51,416 nt of DNA from an uncultured Clostridia bacterium. Its GTDB lineage: Bacteria; Bacillota; Clostridia; TANB77; CAG-508. Both the position numbers and the translations under genes were made by a program. The DNA lies in the NCBI GenBank assembly GCA_949443285.1, contig CASSLW010000012.1, positions 1 through 51,416 on the forward strand, written 5' to 3'. The notes under the pieces are model-generated. The model was not told where the DNA came from and searched no databases. It was given only the letters and a program-made list of their open reading frames with translations. Within the stretch, counting starts at the first letter, position 1; the number at the start of each line of letters is the position of its first letter. Positions 28,591 to 37,905 of the stretch are shown here, piece by piece.

Positions 28591-31164
28591 ATGAAAATTC
28601 TGAATGAAGTGTCTATTAAGAACTTGAAATTCAATAAAAAAAGAACGATAAGTACGATAATAGGAATTATATTGTCAGTTGCTTTAATATGTGCTGTTGC
28701 AACAATGGCAGTAAGTTTGCAGGCAACTTTAGTGCAAGAGGCAGTTGATACAGCTGGATATTATCATTTGAAATTGTCTAATATTACAAATGACAATTTA
28801 AAGACTTTGCAAAATAACAGAGATGTAAAAAGTATTTATACAATATATGAAAATGGATATGGCAAACTGAATGATATGAAAGCTGATAGTAAACCATATT
28901 TAAAGCTTTTGTCAATGAATGGGACTACATTTGAGTATTTAAAATTCAATTTGATAGAAGGAAAGTTTCCAAAAGATAGCAATGAAATTGTTATTGCATC
29001 TAATATGATTAATAAAAGGGACGGTGAGCCTTATAAAATAGGTGATACGCTAAAATTGGATTTAGGAAAAAGGACTACTTTGGATGGAGAAAAGCTATAT
29101 AGTCATAATCCATATATAGAAAACGAAGAGAAGATATCAGAAGCGGAAACAAACGAGTTTACTATTGTAGGAATAATGGAAAGACCATCTTCAATGCAGG
29201 AAGGATATAGTGATCCAGGTTATACAGCTATTACAACAAATAGAAATGAAGGAAATAAAATTGCATATATAGCTTTAAATAATCCCAAACAATACGAAAA
29301 ATCAATAGCAGAGATATTAGGTGTATCAAACATAAATAAATTGGAGCAAGGAAAAGAAGAAACAAAATATGAAGAGTTTGAAATAAATGAAGAATTACTA
29401 AAATGGGAAGTTTTTAAATTTAGTGATTCAACAATATCAATGATATATACAGTTGCCGCAGTAGTTGTGATTATTATAATATTTACAAGTGTATTTTGTA
29501 TCAGAAATTCATTTGCAATAGCAACAGCAGAAAAAACAAAAATGTATGGAATGCTGGCAAGTATTGGAGCAACTAAAAAACAAATAAGAAAAAATGTCAT
29601 ATTTGAAGGTTTGTTATTAGGAATAGTGGGAATTCCGATAGGAATATTATCAGGAATATTTGCGTGTTTTGTACTAGTAAAAATAGTGAATATAATAATA
29701 GGTGAATATTTATTTGCACGTACAGGTGCAATGGTATTAAAAATATCAATATTACCAATAATACTATCTGCCATATTAGGGATTGTAACAATATATCTAT
29801 CAAGTATAACATCAGCCAAAAAAGCAAGTAAAGTATCACCAATAGAAAACTTAAGAAATTCAAATGATATAAAAATAAAAAGTAAAAAATTAAAAACGCC
29901 AAAAATAATACAAAAAATATTTAAAACAGGTGGAGTTTTAGCATACAAAAACCTAAAAAGAAGCAAAAAGAAATATAGAACAACAGTAATATCAATAGCA
30001 GTAAGTGTATGTATTTTTGTATCAATGAACAGTCTACTAACATATGCATTTGGCTTAACAGGAGTATATTACAAAGATTATAACTATAACTTAATTTTAT
30101 ACAATAGCGAAGATATATTAGAACAAAATAAAAACAGTATTTTAGCATTAGAAGGAATAGATGAATATTTTATAAATTACAGAAATCCAAACAGCATAAG
30201 AATAAGTGACAAGAGTAAAGTCAACGAAGAAGACGGTTTTATTTATAATGCAGATTACTATTACAGTAAAGAAAAAAACGAAGAAATATTTACAAATGGA
30301 CCAGAAGTTGCAAATTTGTGGCTAGTTGGACTTGATGATAATACATTCAAAAAGTATTGTAAAAAGGCAGGATTAGATTATAATAAAGTAAAAAAAGATG
30401 GAATCCTATGCGATTTAGTTGAATATCGTGAAAGCGACAAAAGCTCAATAAAACAGATAAGAAGATATAAATACAAGCCAGGAGACACAATTACAGGGAA
30501 ATATGAAGATAAAGAAATAAATGTAAAAGTTGGAGCTGTAACAGCAACACCACCATATGGAAAAGAAACAATATGGTATGACGGCGGATATATGGTTTTT
30601 AATGTAGACGAATTTAAAGATATAGAATTTGAGCTTAATGCAGTACTTATAAACACAGCAGACACATCAAAATTAATGGACCAAGTAGAAAAAATTCATT
30701 CAGGAATTGAACGTACAGACATACAAGAATCAGAAAAAGCAGAAAAATCTATGGTTTTAATAGTAAGCATATTCTTATATGGATTTATAACAGTAATCAC
30801 ATTGATAGGAATAACAAACATTTTCAATACAATTACATCTAATATGGAATTAAGACAAAAAGAATTTGCAATGTTAAAAAGCATAGGAATGACGAAAAAA
30901 GAATTTAACAGAATGATACGTTTAGAAACATTATTTTATGGAGCAAAATCTTTAATATATGGAATTGTATCAGGCTTGTTGGCTACATTTGCGTTATATA
31001 AGGCATTTTCAATAAAATTAGACAGTGGAATAAAAATTCCATATGAACCAATCTTGATATCAATTATAGGTGTGTTTGTTTTGATATTTATTATAATGAA
31101 GTACTCAATTAACAAAATAAACAAGCAAAATACAATTGAAACAATAAGAAAAGAAAATATTTAA
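28591..31164 (+). CDS. ABC transporter permease, FtsX family
   Basis: The 857-residue membrane protein has two FtsX-type units. Helix 1 lies near residues 14-38, an extracellular domain spans about 40-280, and three helices cover about 285-420. A second start helix lies near 470, with another large extracellular domain (about 500-720) and three final helices. Permeases of this kind, paired with a MacB-type ATPase and a two-component system, usually act in antimicrobial peptide sensing, resistance or envelope remodelling rather than simple import. The ribosome binding site is GGGAGGTG. Confidence 0.92.
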   Translation: MKILNEVSIKNLKFNKKRTISTIIGIILSVALICAVATMAVSLQATLVQEAVDTAGYYHLKLSNITNDNLKTLQNNRDVKSIYTIYENGYGKLNDMKADSKPYLKLLSMNGTTFEYLKFNLIEGKFPKDSNEIVIASNMINKRDGEPYKIGDTLKLDLGKRTTLDGEKLYSHNPYIENEEKISEAETNEFTIVGIMERPSSMQEGYSDPGYTAITTNRNEGNKIAYIALNNPKQYEKSIAEILGVSNINKLEQGKEETKYEEFEINEELLKWEVFKFSDSTISMIYTVAAVVVIIIIFTSVFCIRNSFAIATAEKTKMYGMLASIGATKKQIRKNVIFEGLLLGIVGIPIGILSGIFACFVLVKIVNIIIGEYLFARTGAMVLKISILPIILSAILGIVTIYLSSITSAKKASKVSPIENLRNSNDIKIKSKKLKTPKIIQKIFKTGGVLAYKNLKRSKKKYRTTVISIAVSVCIFVSMNSLLTYAFGLTGVYYKDYNYNLILYNSEDILEQNKNSILALEGIDEYFINYRNPNSIRISDKSKVNEEDGFIYNADYYYSKEKNEEIFTNGPEVANLWLVGLDDNTFKKYCKKAGLDYNKVKKDGILCDLVEYRESDKSSIKQIRRYKYKPGDTITGKYEDKEINVKVGAVTATPPYGKETIWYDGGYMVFNVDEFKDIEFELNAVLINTADTSKLMDQVEKIHSGIERTDIQESEKAEKSMVLIVSIFLYGFITVITLIGITNIFNTITSNMELRQKEFAMLKSIGMTKKEFNRMIRLETLFYGAKSLIYGIVSGLLATFALYKAFSIKLDSGIKIPYEPILISIIGVFVLIFIIMKYSINKINKQNTIETIRKENI

Positions 31165-31168
31165 AGCA

Positions 31169-31228
31169 TGCCATTGGGGACGGTTCTTCTTGGCAGATTT
31201 CTGCCAAAAAGAACCGTCCCTATTGGCA
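31169..31228. repeat. GGGGACGG palindrome with TGCCA stems
   Basis: TGCCATT-GGGGACGGTTC and GAACCGTCCCTATTGGCA enclose TTGGCAGATTTCTGCCAA. This is an almost complete double unit between the permease and the response regulator. Confidence 0.75.
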
Positions 31229-31272
31229 GGGACTATAAAAAGTAGTATAATACTAAAAGGGAGTGAGTATTT

Positions 31273-31941
31273 ATGCAGATTTTACTAGTTGAAGATAATG
31301 AAATGGTAGCAAAAGGTTTGCTATACACATTGAAACAAAGTGGATATGAGCCAATACACAAAGCGAATATAAAGGATACTAAAGCTTTTTTACAAAATGA
31401 AAATAACAAGGCAAAGCTCAATTTAGTAATACTAGATATTTCGCTTCCAGATGGAGACGGATTTACATTATATGAGGAAGATTTAAAAGATAAAAATATC
31501 CCAACAATTTTTTTGACGGCAAAAGATGAAGAAGATGATATAGTAAAAGGGCTAGAGTTAGGGGCAGAAGATTACATTACAAAGCCTTTTTCTACAAGAG
31601 AGTTGATTGCAAGGATAAATAAGATTATTATAAAAGAAAGAAAAAATTTAATTGTAAAAGTGAAAGATATTGAATTTGACTTGGATAAAATGGTGGTATA
31701 TAAAAGCAATAAAGAAATAATTTTAACAAGTTTAGAGTCAAAAATATTACATTTATTATTTACAAATTTGAATAGAGTGGTTGCAAGGAATGATATAATA
31801 GAGAAGATATGGGAATGGACAGGGAATGATGTAAATGACAACACAGTGACTGTATATCTAAAAAGAATAAGAGAAAAGGTTGGATGCGATATTATTACAA
31901 CTGTTAAAGGTATAGGATACAGGGTTGATAAAGAAGAATAA
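31273..31941 (+). CDS. Response regulator, OmpR family
   Basis: The 222-residue protein has a receiver domain with the phosphoacceptor in LVILDISLPDGDG (near residue 55), the switch Thr in IFLTAKDEE, the conserved Lys in ITKPFSTREL, and a C-terminal winged helix ending in DIITTVKGIGYRVDKEE. It overlaps or directly precedes the sensor kinase. The two probably control the adjacent ABC transporter. Confidence 0.94.
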   Translation: MQILLVEDNEMVAKGLLYTLKQSGYEPIHKANIKDTKAFLQNENNKAKLNLVILDISLPDGDGFTLYEEDLKDKNIPTIFLTAKDEEDDIVKGLELGAEDYITKPFSTRELIARINKIIIKERKNLIVKVKDIEFDLDKMVVYKSNKEIILTSLESKILHLLFTNLNRVVARNDIIEKIWEWTGNDVNDNTVTVYLKRIREKVGCDIITTVKGIGYRVDKEE

Positions 31942-32020
31942 TATTGCAGTCATTACAGTATCGCAGGAAAAACAAAGAAACCTGATAGCAACAAGATATG
32001 ACGGAAGGAACGAAATCAAA

Positions 32021-33232
32021 ATGAAGAATAAAGTGGAATTGAAAAAAACAATAATAATAAGTTTTTATATAATTGCAATTGCTATATGTATATTTGGAGT
32101 AATGCAATATAATCAATATAAAACATATACAAGCAATTTAAATGAAAAAATATTAAGTATAATTACAAAAATAAATGAGAAATACCCAGACATTAGCCAA
32201 AATGAAATTATGGATATAATAAATAACAAAGAAGAAGTAGATACATCGATTTTAAGAGAGTTTGGTATAGATTCTGAAGAAGAATCTATAATCTTTGATA
32301 ATGAAAAATATTTTTTAACATATTTAATATTAGACTTAGCTATTCTTGTAGCTCTTGCAATTACAATGATTTTAGTGTTTTTAGTATATAATCATTTAAA
32401 AGATAAAAAACTAGAAGAAATAACAAGATATATGGAAGAAATAAATAGTGGAAAATACAAACTAGACATAGAAGACAACACAGAAGATGAATTATCTATT
32501 TTGAAAAATGAAGTATATAAAACAACAATTATGTTAAAAGAAATAGCAGAAAATTCAAAACAAGATAAAGTCAACTTAAAAAATTCACTATCAGACATAT
32601 CACATCAACTAAAAACACCACTAACATCAATATCAATTATGCTTGATAATATTTTGGACAACCCTGAAATGAACAAAAAAACTAGAGATGAATTTATAAA
32701 AGACATAAAAAGAGAAATTATAAATATAAACTTTTTAGTGAATTCACTATTAAAACTATCAAAATTAGACGCAAACAGTGTCAAATTTATGAATAAAGAA
32801 GAAAAAGTAGAAAATATCATAAATGAAAGCATAAAAAATGTGTCAACATTGTGTGACTTAAAAGACGTCAAAATAAATGTCATAGGACAAGTGGAAAGTG
32901 AAATTTGTTGTGACCTAAAATGGCAAGTAGAAGCTATAACAAATATCTTAAAAAACGCAATAGAACATTCAAAAGTAAATTCGGAAATAGAGATAACATA
33001 TGAAAAAAACAAAATATATACACAAATAAAAATAAAAGACTATGGTGTAGGAATTTCTGAAAAAGACTTACCACACATTTTTGAAAGATTTTATAAAGGA
33101 GAAAAATCCTCAAGTGAAAGTGTAGGAATTGGACTAGCATTAGCAAAATCAATAATAGAAAGCAATGGTAGTTACGTAGAAGCGGAATCGGAAGAAGGAA
33201 AAGGAACAATTTTTACAATTAAGTATTTCTAA
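32021..33232 (+). CDS. Sensor histidine kinase
   Basis: The 403-residue kinase has two membrane helices (about residues 10-30 and 97-126) enclosing a short extracellular loop of about 65 residues. The dimerisation box SDISHQLKTPLTSI carries the phosphorylated His, followed by the ATPase motifs NILKNAIEHS, DYGVGIS, IFERFYKG and GIGLALAKSI. The start at 32021 is preceded by AAGGAA. An earlier TTG at 31925 would add 32 residues and overlap the regulator, and cannot be excluded. Confidence 0.92.
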   Translation: MKNKVELKKTIIISFYIIAIAICIFGVMQYNQYKTYTSNLNEKILSIITKINEKYPDISQNEIMDIINNKEEVDTSILREFGIDSEEESIIFDNEKYFLTYLILDLAILVALAITMILVFLVYNHLKDKKLEEITRYMEEINSGKYKLDIEDNTEDELSILKNEVYKTTIMLKEIAENSKQDKVNLKNSLSDISHQLKTPLTSISIMLDNILDNPEMNKKTRDEFIKDIKREIININFLVNSLLKLSKLDANSVKFMNKEEKVENIINESIKNVSTLCDLKDVKINVIGQVESEICCDLKWQVEAITNILKNAIEHSKVNSEIEITYEKNKIYTQIKIKDYGVGISEKDLPHIFERFYKGEKSSSESVGIGLALAKSIIESNGSYVEAESEEGKGTIFTIKYF

Positions 33233-33235
33233 TGT

Positions 33236-33288
33236 TTTGCCATTGGGGACGGTTCTTTTTGGCAATTTTTTGCCATAGGGGACAGACC
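33236..33288. repeat. GGGGACGG repeat with TTGCCA stem, partial
   Basis: TTGCCATTGGGGACGGTTC pairs through TTGGCAA, followed by a second, degraded TTGCCATAGGGGACAGACC. Confidence 0.65.
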
Positions 33289-33321
33289 TCTCCAACAAAA
33301 ACTTTAAAAGAAGGTAGAAAG

Positions 33322-34051
33322 ATGAGTAGGAAGAATAAAGTAAAATTATTTAAAATAATAATAGGAATAGCAGTTGTAGTATTATTGGCAGGGATAGCAA
33401 TATATTTGTTTCCTGTTATGAAAAATTTGGCAACGATAGAAGGAAAAGTTGCTTTTAAGGAGAAAATAGATAATTCAGGAGTGCTTGGAGTTCTAACTCT
33501 TTTTGGACTTCAATTAGCTCAAATATTTTTAATAATTGTGCCAGGAGAACCGATAGAGATATTGGCTGGAATGTGTTATGGTAGTGTGTGGGGAACTGTA
33601 TTTATCATGGCGTCTGCTGCAATTGTGTCTACTACTATATATTTGTTGGTAAGGAAGTTTGGAAAGAAATTTGTTTATGAGTTTTGTGATGAAAAGAAGG
33701 TTTCGAAAATAGAAAATAGCAAGTTGTTTCAAAATCCTAAGAAAATTGAATTTATAATGTTGATATTATTTTTGCTTCCAGGAACGCCAAAGGATTTGCT
33801 AGTATATGTAGCTGGTTTGCTACCAATTAAGCCAAGTAGGTTTATTTTGATTTCGACTTTTGCTCGTTTCCCTTCTGTTATTTCTTCGACTTTGGCTGGG
33901 GATAATGTGGTTAATCGGAGATTGGAGAGTTGGATTGCTTTTATATGCTGGAATTGTATTGGTAGCAGGAGGCATTATATGGACTGTGAGCAAGTTTGAT
34001 AAAAGTAATACAACTTCTGATGTGATTAATAGTATAAAAAAAGATATATAG
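33322..34051 (+). CDS. TVP38/TMEM64-family (VTT domain) membrane protein, read through a +1 shift at CGG
   Basis: The first 198 codons encode a VTT/SNARE-associated-type membrane protein with about four helices, the motif ILAGMCYGSVWGTVF and the reentrant LFLLPGTPKDLLVYVAGLLP. Codon 199 is CGG (33916-33918). In the zero frame the tail would be soluble and Cys/Arg-rich (RLESWIAFICWNCIG). In +1 it is GDWRVGLLLYAGIVLVAGGI, a good final membrane helix with a short basic tail. The joined product is 242 residues. Family members are putative lipid or ion transport proteins. The start follows AAGGTAG. Confidence 0.85.
33916..33918 (+). other. CGG +1 recoding site 6 (VTT membrane protein)
   Basis: AAT-CGG-AGA; reading resumes at GGA and restores the last membrane helix. 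The zero frame stays open for another 27 codons. Confidence 0.8.
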
Positions 34052-34069
34052 ATAATTATAGCTAAAAAT

Positions 34070-34098
34070 TTGACTATTAACATAAAATGTAGTATAAT
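34070..34098 (+). promoter_or_regulatory. Promoter of the 34160 gene
   Basis: TTGACT at 34070-34075, a 17-base spacer and TATAAT at 34093-34098. Confidence 0.75.
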
Positions 34099-34159
34099 TT
34101 AGGTATAGCATTATTGCTATTGTTGAATAAATTCCTATTCAACGTGGAGGAAAACTTAT

Positions 34160-34462
34160 ATGAAAAAAGGAACAGCTACTATTCATTTCTCTAGTCTTCA
34201 TTTTGGCGAAGATGCAACTTGGGCTATGGAGCTTAAATTCCTGAAAGATTCAAATCAGCGTTTTTCACAGTTGGTGAATTTGAGTGATTTGGAAAGAATT
34301 GCGAAAGAAGAGTATAAATCTTTTAGAAGTAAATTCGAAAAGGAAAATATTCGTCAGGGTTCGAATGTTGAATATCTTTCAAATGGAAATGAAGTAATTG
34401 CTATTAGGTCGAAGATGAGAAATATGTGGATCAATCTTAGAGGTGCAGAAATGAGTATTTAG
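34160..34462 (+). CDS. Hypothetical 100-residue protein
   Basis: The soluble protein (MKKGTATIHFSSLHFGEDAT...) has mixed alpha/beta character and no recognised motif. It has its own promoter, GGAGG upstream and its own terminator, so it is a stand-alone transcript. Codon use is less A-biased than its neighbours, with CGT and TCG codons, which may reflect high expression or acquisition. Confidence 0.65.
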   Translation: MKKGTATIHFSSLHFGEDATWAMELKFLKDSNQRFSQLVNLSDLERIAKEEYKSFRSKFEKENIRQGSNVEYLSNGNEVIAIRSKMRNMWINLRGAEMSI

Positions 34463-34467
34463 TAGCG

Positions 34468-34499
34468 AAAAAAACTGTCATCAGTATGACAGTTTTTTT
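34468..34499 (+). terminator. Rho-independent terminator
   Basis: AAAAAACTGTCAT and ATGACAGTTTTTTT form a strong stem with a short loop right after the hypothetical gene. Confidence 0.9.
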
Positions 34500-34570
34500 C
34501 ATATTACAGGCTATTTTGAAGTGAAAAAATAAAGATATTAAAAAAATATGAAAAAATTTTAAAAAATGTA

Positions 34571-34599
34571 TTGACAACTGATAAAAAAATTAGTATAAT
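34571..34599 (+). promoter_or_regulatory. Promoter of the tRNA Val-Asp-Phe cluster
   Basis: Perfect TTGACA and TATAAT with a 17-base spacer, 22 bases before the first tRNA. Confidence 0.85.
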
Positions 34600-34621
34600 T
34601 AATCTCGTCGGAAGGACACAC

Positions 34622-34697
34622 GGTCGCTTAGCTCAGCTGGGAGAGCATCTGCCTTACAAGCAGGGGGTCATAGGTTCGAGCCCTATAGCGACCACCA
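34622..34697 (+). tRNA. tRNA-Val (anticodon TAC)
   Basis: The 76-base cloverleaf has acceptor stem GGTCGCT/AGCGACC, anticodon loop CTTACAA giving TAC, and an encoded CCA. Confidence 0.95.
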
Positions 34698-34705
34698 TCT
34701 TTTAC

Positions 34706-34782
34706 GGCCTGGTAGTTCAGTTGGTTAGAACGCTAGCCTGTCACGCTAGAGGTCGACGGTTCGAGCCCGTTCCAGGTCGCCA
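34706..34782 (+). tRNA. tRNA-Asp (anticodon GTC)
   Basis: The 77-base cloverleaf has acceptor GGCCTGG/CCAGGTC, anticodon loop CTGTCAC giving GTC, discriminator G and an encoded CCA. Confidence 0.95.
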
Positions 34783-34790
34783 TTTTTTTT

Positions 34791-34866
34791 GGCTTTATAG
34801 CTCAGTTGGTAGAGCAAGGGACTGAAAATCCCTGTGTCCCTGGTTCGATTCCAGGTGAAGCCACCA
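34791..34866 (+). tRNA. tRNA-Phe (anticodon GAA)
   Basis: The 76-base cloverleaf has acceptor GGCTTTA/TGAAGCC, anticodon loop CTGAAAA giving GAA, and an encoded CCA. This is the ligand expected for the pheST T-box. Confidence 0.95.
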
Positions 34867-34869
34867 TAA

Positions 34870-34904
34870 AAGTCAGTAACTTCAAGTTATTGGCTTATTT
34901 TTTT
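34870..34904 (+). terminator. Terminator of the tRNA cluster
   Basis: AGTCAGTAACTT and AAGTTATTGGCTT pair across a very short loop and are followed by ATTTTTTTT. Confidence 0.8.
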
Positions 34905-34989
34905 ATTTTATGATAAAAAAGTGATAAAGAACATTTAAAACTCTGAAAATCAATAAAAATATAAAAATTAGGGTATAATCTTGACAAAT

Positions 34990-35026
34990 AAAAAGCCTAA
35001 GTTACAATTATAGCTTAGACTTTTTT
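34990..35026 (-). terminator. Terminator of the coat F-like gene
   Basis: Read on the minus strand, AGTCTAAGC and CTTAGGCTT form a stem followed by TTTTATTT, just after the minus-strand stop at 35037. Confidence 0.75.
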
Positions 35027-35036
35027 CGATTAAAAT

Positions 35037-35588
35037 TTATAAAGAAATAGTATTATAAATACTACTAATATTACCAACCTGTTCGCCAGTTGCCAAAACA
35101 ATTGGATAATAATTATTCTTCGCCATCCATTCATAAACTTCGTAAGAATGATTACAACTCATAGTATAAGCATCCTTCAAAAATTGTCTCAATGTTGGAT
35201 TAGTAGCTTCCATAGAAGCAATAGCATATTCCTTTCCAGCTCTTTTTAAAGTTAAGAAATATGATAAAGCAATTTCTCTATCTGTTAACTTTGTAACGTT
35301 TGTATTAACAGTAACAGGAGTTGCATTTTTAGAATTGCAAACATTTTCAGAAAAAATAGAAGTATTTAGCTCAGGAACATTTAACTTACCCGTTGCAGTT
35401 TCTACATCTTTCACAAATTCTACTTTTCTGTTATAATCCTCGACATGTATAGGAAAATGATTAGTTAATAATCCCTTTAATTCTTCGTCTGTAACTTGAT
35501 TTTTAAATAAAGACATACAAGTAATAGTGTTGACACAACTTGTAATTAATTCATTTAAATAACTTAATTCGCATATTGTTAATTTCAT
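35037..35588 (-). CDS. Spore coat protein F-like
   Basis: The 183-residue protein has two helical halves. The C-terminal part (TDREIALSYFLTLKRAGKEY, then a helix ending in HSYEVYEWMAKNNYYPI) matches the coat F / ferritin-like helical domain found in Bacillus and Clostridia spore coat proteins. This suggests a spore-forming ancestry. GGAGG lies ten bases before the start on the minus strand. It stands alone and is divergent from the pyrophosphatase gene. Confidence 0.8.
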   Translation of the reverse strand: MKLTICELSYLNELITSCVNTITCMSLFKNQVTDEELKGLLTNHFPIHVEDYNRKVEFVKDVETATGKLNVPELNTSIFSENVCNSKNATPVTVNTNVTKLTDREIALSYFLTLKRAGKEYAIASMEATNPTLRQFLKDAYTMSCNHSYEVYEWMAKNNYYPIVLATGEQVGNISSIYNTISL

Positions 35589-35763
35589 ATCAATCTACCT
35601 CCATGTTTATATTATGCCATTGTACAACTTAATATATTCAACAAAAATAGAGAGAAATTAGATTTTAATGAATAAAATATCATTATGAAAACCTGAAAAA
35701 TAATATTGCAAACAATACAACTTACTGATATAATAATCAACAGAAAAAATAAGGAGAAACAAA

Positions 35764-36343
35764 ATGGAAAAAGAAATAGTTTTTGTAACACATAATACAG
35801 GAAAAATAAAATCAGCTGAAAAATATTTTAAAAACCTAAAATTCACGACATTCAACTATGAACTAGACGAACCAAGAAGTGATGATATAAAAGAGATAGC
35901 AAAGGCTAAAGTAAAACAAGCTTATGAAATAGTAAAAAGACCATGTATAGCACTCGATACTGACTTTAGAATTGACGAATTAAACGGTTTTCCAAGAGCT
36001 TTTGTAAATTTCGCTTTAGATACAATAGGAATACAAGGAATGTTGAAACTAATGGAAAATAAGGAAAATAGAAAGTGTTCTTTTAATGAATGCTTAGCAT
36101 ATCATGACGGAAAAGAAATACACTATTTTTATGGAAAACATCCACGGAAATTTATCAAAGAAAGTTCAAGGAATTGATAGAGCAGAAAAGTGGTCTGACT
36201 TATGGTATGTCTTTAAGCCAAAAGGATTTGATAAAACTTTAGCACAAATGGATGCTGATGAAAGAGAAAATAGAAGGAAAATTGATGGTTCTGTACAAGC
36301 AATGCAAGAATTTGCAAAGTGGTATGAGCAAACCAATAAATAA
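35764..36343 (+). CDS. Ham1/ITPase-type non-canonical purine NTP pyrophosphatase, read through a +1 shift at CGG
   Basis: The first 127 codons carry the nucleotide motif FVTHNTGKIKSAEKYF and the central ALDTDFRIDELNGFPRAFV segment of the family. Codon 128 is CGG (36145-36147), and the zero frame ends nine codons later. The +1 frame continues with GNLSKKVQGIDRAEKWSDLW, the WYVFKPKGFDKTLAQM segment and a DERENRR helix, which corresponds to the family's C-terminal half. The joined product is 192 residues, near the usual length. It would hydrolyse inosine or xanthosine triphosphates. Start after AAGGAG. Confidence 0.88.
36145..36147 (+). other. CGG +1 recoding site 7 (Ham1 pyrophosphatase)
   Basis: CCA-CGG-AAA; reading resumes at GGA. 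The zero frame reaches TGA nine codons later. Confidence 0.85.
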
Positions 36344-36367
36344 AAATATCAAAAAAGTGAGGAAAAA

Positions 36368-37894
36368 ATGAAAAAAATCATACACATATTAGGAATAACA
36401 TTCCTAGCAATCATAGTAATACTAAATCTAGTGTTCACAGCAAAACTTGACGTATCAGAACACATAACAATAAACAGCAACACACTAATATACACAATAG
36501 GAATAATAGTAAGTGGAATAATCATATACACACTTACCAAAAAAGCAAATGCATATATAGAAACAAAAGAAAACAAAAAGCGAATACTAATTATAGCAAT
36601 TATTGCCTACATAATATTCAATATAATATGGGTTATACTAGTAAATCCACCAATTGTTGGAGACCAAGTCCATGCGTGTAATTTAGCACAAACCTTTTAC
36701 AACAACAATTTAGAACAATATTTACCTAATATGACGTATGCAGGAATACCATTAGGCCAATACATGCAATCATATCACCAACAAATTTCGTTATCATTTG
36801 TATTTAGTATGTTTTTCAGAATAATACACTTTGACGTAATTGAAATACTAAGAGCGCTAAATGTTATAGGAAATATATTAATGATAGTTGCTTTATACAA
36901 AATAAGCAAACAGCTATCAAAAAAATATGAAATCAATTATGTAAGACTATTCTTTTTAACTCTAACATTTATATCAATACCAATGCTATCAACATTCATA
37001 TATGGAGACATACCAAGCCTAGCACTATGCCTATTTGCAATATATTTTATGATGAAATATACAGAAACTAAGAAAATCAGATATCCAATATTTGCGGCGG
37101 CTTCAACAATGGTGGCATATATGATGAGAATGAATAGTTTGATTTTTATAATTGCAACTACAATGTATCTAATATTTAACTTACTTAAAGAAATAAAAAA
37201 CAAAAACTGGAAAGAGAATATAGTTGAAACACTAATAATTTTGATGTATATTGCTATTTCTATTTTACCAGCAGGACTAGTACAAAACTATTATCTAGAT
37301 AAGTATAATATGGACAAAAAAGCAGAATACCCTACAATAAGTTACATTTTAATGGCTATGGAAGAATCTTGGCGTGGGAATGGCTGGTATAACGAAAAAA
37401 GAGGAGAATATGCTTTAAAAAATATTGAAAAAGCAAAAGAAGAATATGTAGATGAAGTAAAACAAAGACTAGCATATTTTGCTAAAAATCCAGGTTATGC
37501 AATAGATTTTTATACAAAGAAATTGACATCTATGTGGACAGAAAATACATATTCTGCTATAAGAAGCAATATAGAAAAAGAAAATGACCCAATAGAAAAT
37601 GCAACAGATGTACTAACATTTTATCAGAAAGCCTTATTAGTAGTAACTTGTGTGTGCAGTATTACTTTCTTGATAAAGAATAGAAAAGATATTTCACTAG
37701 AAGCACTTTTCTTGATTACTGCCTTCATTGGTGGATTTGCATTTCATATTTTGTGGGAAGCGAAGTCAAGATATATAATTCCATATATAGTAGTGCTAAT
37801 TCCAATAGCATCTATAAAGATAAATTGTGAAACTAATATAAGTAAAACTTTTAAAAGAATATATTTAAAACTATTAAAAAAGGAAGCTCAATAG
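36368..37894 (+). CDS. Multi-pass membrane glycosyltransferase (GT39/PMT-like)
   Basis: The 508-residue protein has about eleven membrane helices and an early extracellular loop with the motif VGDQVHACNLAQTFYNNN. That resembles the acidic loop of polyprenyl-phosphate-sugar dependent mannosyl- or arabinosyl-transferases (GT39/PMT-like C-fold enzymes). It probably adds sugars to a surface molecule from a lipid-linked donor. A soluble loop rich in Lys and Glu lies near residues 315-400. The start follows GTGAGG; the gene lies 24 bases after the pyrophosphatase. Confidence 0.75.
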   Translation: MKKIIHILGITFLAIIVILNLVFTAKLDVSEHITINSNTLIYTIGIIVSGIIIYTLTKKANAYIETKENKKRILIIAIIAYIIFNIIWVILVNPPIVGDQVHACNLAQTFYNNNLEQYLPNMTYAGIPLGQYMQSYHQQISLSFVFSMFFRIIHFDVIEILRALNVIGNILMIVALYKISKQLSKKYEINYVRLFFLTLTFISIPMLSTFIYGDIPSLALCLFAIYFMMKYTETKKIRYPIFAAASTMVAYMMRMNSLIFIIATTMYLIFNLLKEIKNKNWKENIVETLIILMYIAISILPAGLVQNYYLDKYNMDKKAEYPTISYILMAMEESWRGNGWYNEKRGEYALKNIEKAKEEYVDEVKQRLAYFAKNPGYAIDFYTKKLTSMWTENTYSAIRSNIEKENDPIENATDVLTFYQKALLVVTCVCSITFLIKNRKDISLEALFLITAFIGGFAFHILWEAKSRYIIPYIVVLIPIASIKINCETNISKTFKRIYLKLLKKEAQ

Positions 37895-37905
37895 AGTTTC
37901 CTTTT
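37876..37905. terminator. Bidirectional terminator
   Basis: AAGGAAGCTC and GAGTTTCCTT pair between the convergent glycosyltransferase and acyl-CoA synthetase genes, with A and T runs on either side. Confidence 0.8.
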
